A DNA stretch of 64,000 bases from Strigops habroptila (lineage: Eukaryota; Chordata; Aves; Psittaciformes; Psittacidae): contig NC_044278.2 in NCBI RefSeq assembly GCF_004027225.2, forward strand, positions 55,669,743-55,733,742, given 5' to 3'. Made by a program: the position numbers and the translations under genes. Under the pieces are notes generated by a model, which worked only from the letters and a program-made list of their open reading frames with translations, made no database searches and was not told where the DNA came from. How positions within the stretch are numbered: the stretch's first letter is position 1; each line of letters starts with the position of its first letter. This document shows positions 61,260-64,000 of this stretch, in pieces.

Positions 61260-63794
61260 GCTGGCTAGTGGCTTGAAGGTTAACAAGACAGTTCTTACAT
61301 TTGAAGGTCCCAACATTTTCTCCCTTCTAGAACCACAGCACAATTTTAGAATTCTAATTAAACTGAAGTCTTTGTAGTTTACAGAAATCTAAATTTATAT
61401 AAAGACTATTTTTCACTTATCCTAAATAGTATGTTATAGGTTATTTTTCTTACCTTTTAATATATTTATCTACATTTTTTATTTTAATTTTCCAAAGGGA
61501 GGAATTTTTGGTGTCCAAATTAATTTGGTTTTAATGTTCAAACTTCAGATGCTTAGCTTCTGCTTTGTGAAATCCACAGCCCTGAGGTCTGGCTACTGGT
61601 CCCTGTGAAGAAATTGCAGTTTTATAGTGTAAGTAAGTGCTACTAACGGAGGTGAAATGATATGCCAAAAGCAGGGATGTATGTCCAAAGCTTCCTCTCT
61701 TCCAAATTCATGTTTTGTACTGTTATCATATAATTTCTGAGAGCACAGCAGGCCCAGATTGGGTTACCTACCCTGACTTTACAGTATATAATTTTTAATT
61801 ATGGAATGAATAATACAGTCAGGAATATAAGCAAGCTCTGCAGGTAGAGACCAGCCTTTTACCCTCTATTTCCATTACTGTGTGCCTTAACCACTGGACA
61901 CAAATCTTTTTTTTTTTTTTGCTAATCCTGGGGATCCTTTTTTATTTCAGTTGTTAGGGTGGGGTCACTGGGGCTCCTTCATCACATCTCCCTTAACTTC
62001 TTTTTCCAGTTTGATAGTAGAAGTGAGTGATGTGAATTACCTACTGTGTGGGCGGAGGTTTTCGAACTTCTCTGCTTTGAGAGGTGGGCTGCTGTGGAGA
62101 TGGGGTAAACAGCACCTGCTTATTCTGCCTAGGAACATTTAGGAGTAGTTTTTCAGCTCTGAGTTTTGAATGACACAAGACTGCCTTGCAGTCCCAATTC
62201 ATGCAACTAAGCTCTGTGCTGGAGCAAAAATTTCGGACCTATTCCAGGATTTAGCATTTATCTGTAGGTTTTTCCCTGCTTGCCACAAAAAATTTTTGGA
62301 GCGCCTTCAACTTAATGTGTTGTTCATGCAGTCACTAGGAACTGTAGATGCTTTGAAATATGGCTCAGGCACCTGGAAATGTAAACATGGTAACTTAAAT
62401 GCTTCAAAGTCAAACTGGATCTGTTTCAAGGTGGCTATGAATGAAAAGTTGGAACGAAAAGTTTACCAAAACATCAACAATGAGATGACCACAGAAAGCA
62501 ATATAAGCAACATTCAAATTCTTGTCTAAGCTTTTATTTTAAGTGAAAAAGAATTTTAAAGAAACTGAAGAAGCTCTAGTGTGGGCTTGCGTCAGGTCCC
62601 CATGTGCTGCTCAAAACAAAAGTGATTTTTTTCTGTCTGTAGTATTTCAGTCTTGTTTTCCCTCACCAAGGCTTCAGCTGAAACTGCCCAGACCCACAGT
62701 CCTTGACAGAACTTACCTGAATTGAGAACAGAATGACTGGGTTCAGGTGGGAAATTGATACTGCAGTGCTGTCATGACAATAGAGTGCTCTAAATGCAAA
62801 GTGTCCCATCTTTGTGAATAATACAGACAAAGGAAAAAAAAAAGAATTACTTTTTCATGGGTTTTTGGTGGAAAGCCAGACCAAAGATGAAGAAATTTTA
62901 TGACCTAGGTTTTCACAGTCATTTTGACTAAATCTTCTAATGCTTAAGGGTAGAGTAAAAACTGCAGCAGCTCCCTGTTGTGACTGCCTGAATCCTCCTA
63001 ACACTCATTTCCACAAAACAGTTATTTTTGCAAACAAGCTCTTCTGATCTTTTCCTTTAAGCTTGGTAGAAACATTCAGTAGCTGTTTTAAATGTGTTTC
63101 CTGCTTGCTTTAGCATACTGCCTTTTTTGTGTCGTTATCTGTTCAATTTCATCTTCCTTTTGCTAGTTCTCTATTTTCATCACCAAAGAAGTGGTACTTC
63201 GTTATGTCCTTACCTAACAGCCTCTTCTAACTCTTGAAATACTCATCATGCGCTTGTTTGGTTTATTGCCTGCTCCTTTTGTCTAACCTTTCTGTCACCC
63301 TTTTCACCCAGTCATATTTAGACTTTTAAAATCTGTCTTCCTAAGTCAGTGCTCTGCCTGTAAATGAGTATAAAATTAGGATTTAAATCCTAATATGAAA
63401 TGATGGCTCAACAAGAAGAAGAGGAAGTGCTAGAGTTACAAATAAACACAGCAGTATTTAATTCATCTACTAATCAGTTCCTTACCATTTTAAAAGATCC
63501 AAAACAGTCTGGCACTGAATGACAGATGTTCAGCTACTGTATCTGGGCTCTGAAGACACTGCAGCTGCACTATGAAGAGAATAGTCTGTGGGCTCTCCCC
63601 AGATGCAAATATAATATAAATGTGAATTTATGCACATAGTCAGAAGCTATGTATGTGCAGACTTTCATGTGCAATCTTATTTGCTGCGGGTCCATGCAAT
63701 GGATGAAAATCATGAACACCGGAGCCATTAGTCATGTAGAAAACAGGGTCACCAACACATCTAACCTCCACAGCACCAATGAATATGAAATGTG
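61260..63794. other. AT-rich unique DNA
   Basis: No gene recognised. Frames such as 62170-62529 (119 codons) have no known domain. A perfect 20-bp palindrome lies at 63375-63394. Confidence 0.5.
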
Positions 63795-63869
63795 AAGGCA
63801 GTAATTCTGGATGCCACGAGATTGTTGTCTGCAGAGCGCTCATGGCTTATAGTAACCCTGAGATATGCC

Positions 63870-64000
63870 ATTCCTTTGCAGCACAAGGGAATTCCTGCCT
63901 TCCAACCAGTAAGTCAGCTTCATCGGGGGCCCAACTTAAATGCCTCTATGCAAACGTATGTAGCATGGGCAATAAACAAGAGGAGTTAGAGACATGAGCA
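63870..64000 (+). mobile_element. 5' part of another CR1, running off the right edge
   Basis: The segment encodes [20 protein letters not shown], the start of the CR1 ORF2 endonuclease, corresponding to residues about 43-62 of the copy B frame and including the catalytic-region Asn of SMGNK. A TGA follows a few codons later (63996-63998), so this copy is probably also broken. Similarity to CR1 upstream of about 63870 is uncertain; the element may begin as early as about 63795. The rest lies outside the window. Confidence 0.85.

Noticed and set aside
62170..62529. 119-codon open frame
   Set aside because: No recognisable domain, no acceptor or donor placement that supports an exon.
1..64000. 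tRNA, rRNA, bacterial operons, toxin or defence systems
   Set aside because: No B-box-like GGTTCGANTCC, no rRNA blocks, no tightly packed ORFs; composition and repeats are those of a bird nuclear genome.

Overview
This window is bird nuclear DNA. The evidence is several CR1 LINE retrotransposons ending in the avian octamer tail (ATTCTATG repeats), plus solo LTRs of endogenous-retrovirus (ERV) families common in birds. The unique sequence between them is AT-rich and full of stops in all frames. I recognise no host protein-coding exon, tRNA or rRNA, so the window is most likely a large intergenic region or the inside of a long intron.

Layout. At 1-2837 (+) a long CR1 (copy A) enters from the left edge with an internal deletion and many frame breaks. 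From 2838 to 14575 there is AT-rich unique sequence with two CR1 tails (8698-8890 minus, 12680-12855 plus) and a GT-rich G-quadruplex-prone tract (11539-11660). An ERV LTR-like segment (about 14580-15045, minus) abuts the best element of the window. That element, CR1 copy B (15053-19097, minus), carries part of ORF1 and an almost complete ORF2, and a 574-bp solo LTR (15823-16396) with a perfect 5-bp target duplication has landed inside it. From 19098 to 31750 is unique sequence. CR1 copy C follows (31756-33449, plus, internally deleted), then a second solo LTR (35102-35668), an old CR1 (37030-37850, plus) and a CR1 tail (38552-38780, minus). The remainder is AT-rich with a short CR1 scrap (48095-48195), a very old CR1/L3-like relic (about 52740-53945), an antisense LTR (55121-55713), a CR1 (55825-56215, minus), a CR1/LTR mosaic (60651-61259), and the start of another CR1 running off the right edge (about 63870-64000, plus).

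No genes cooperate in a pathway here. The only coding content is retrotransposon ORF1 (SGNH-esterase type) and ORF2 (APE endonuclease plus reverse transcriptase), all defective. The most interesting signal is that copies A and B, about 14 kb apart in opposite orientation, share two specific lesions: a 1-nt deletion separating the endonuclease-linker frame from the RT frame, and an in-frame loss at the endonuclease GDFN motif. Copy C has a different 1-nt deletion within a few bases of the same RT position. The sharing implies a common defective source, an inverted duplication, or a frameshift that is a stable feature of this CR1 lineage. I found no convincing novel host system.
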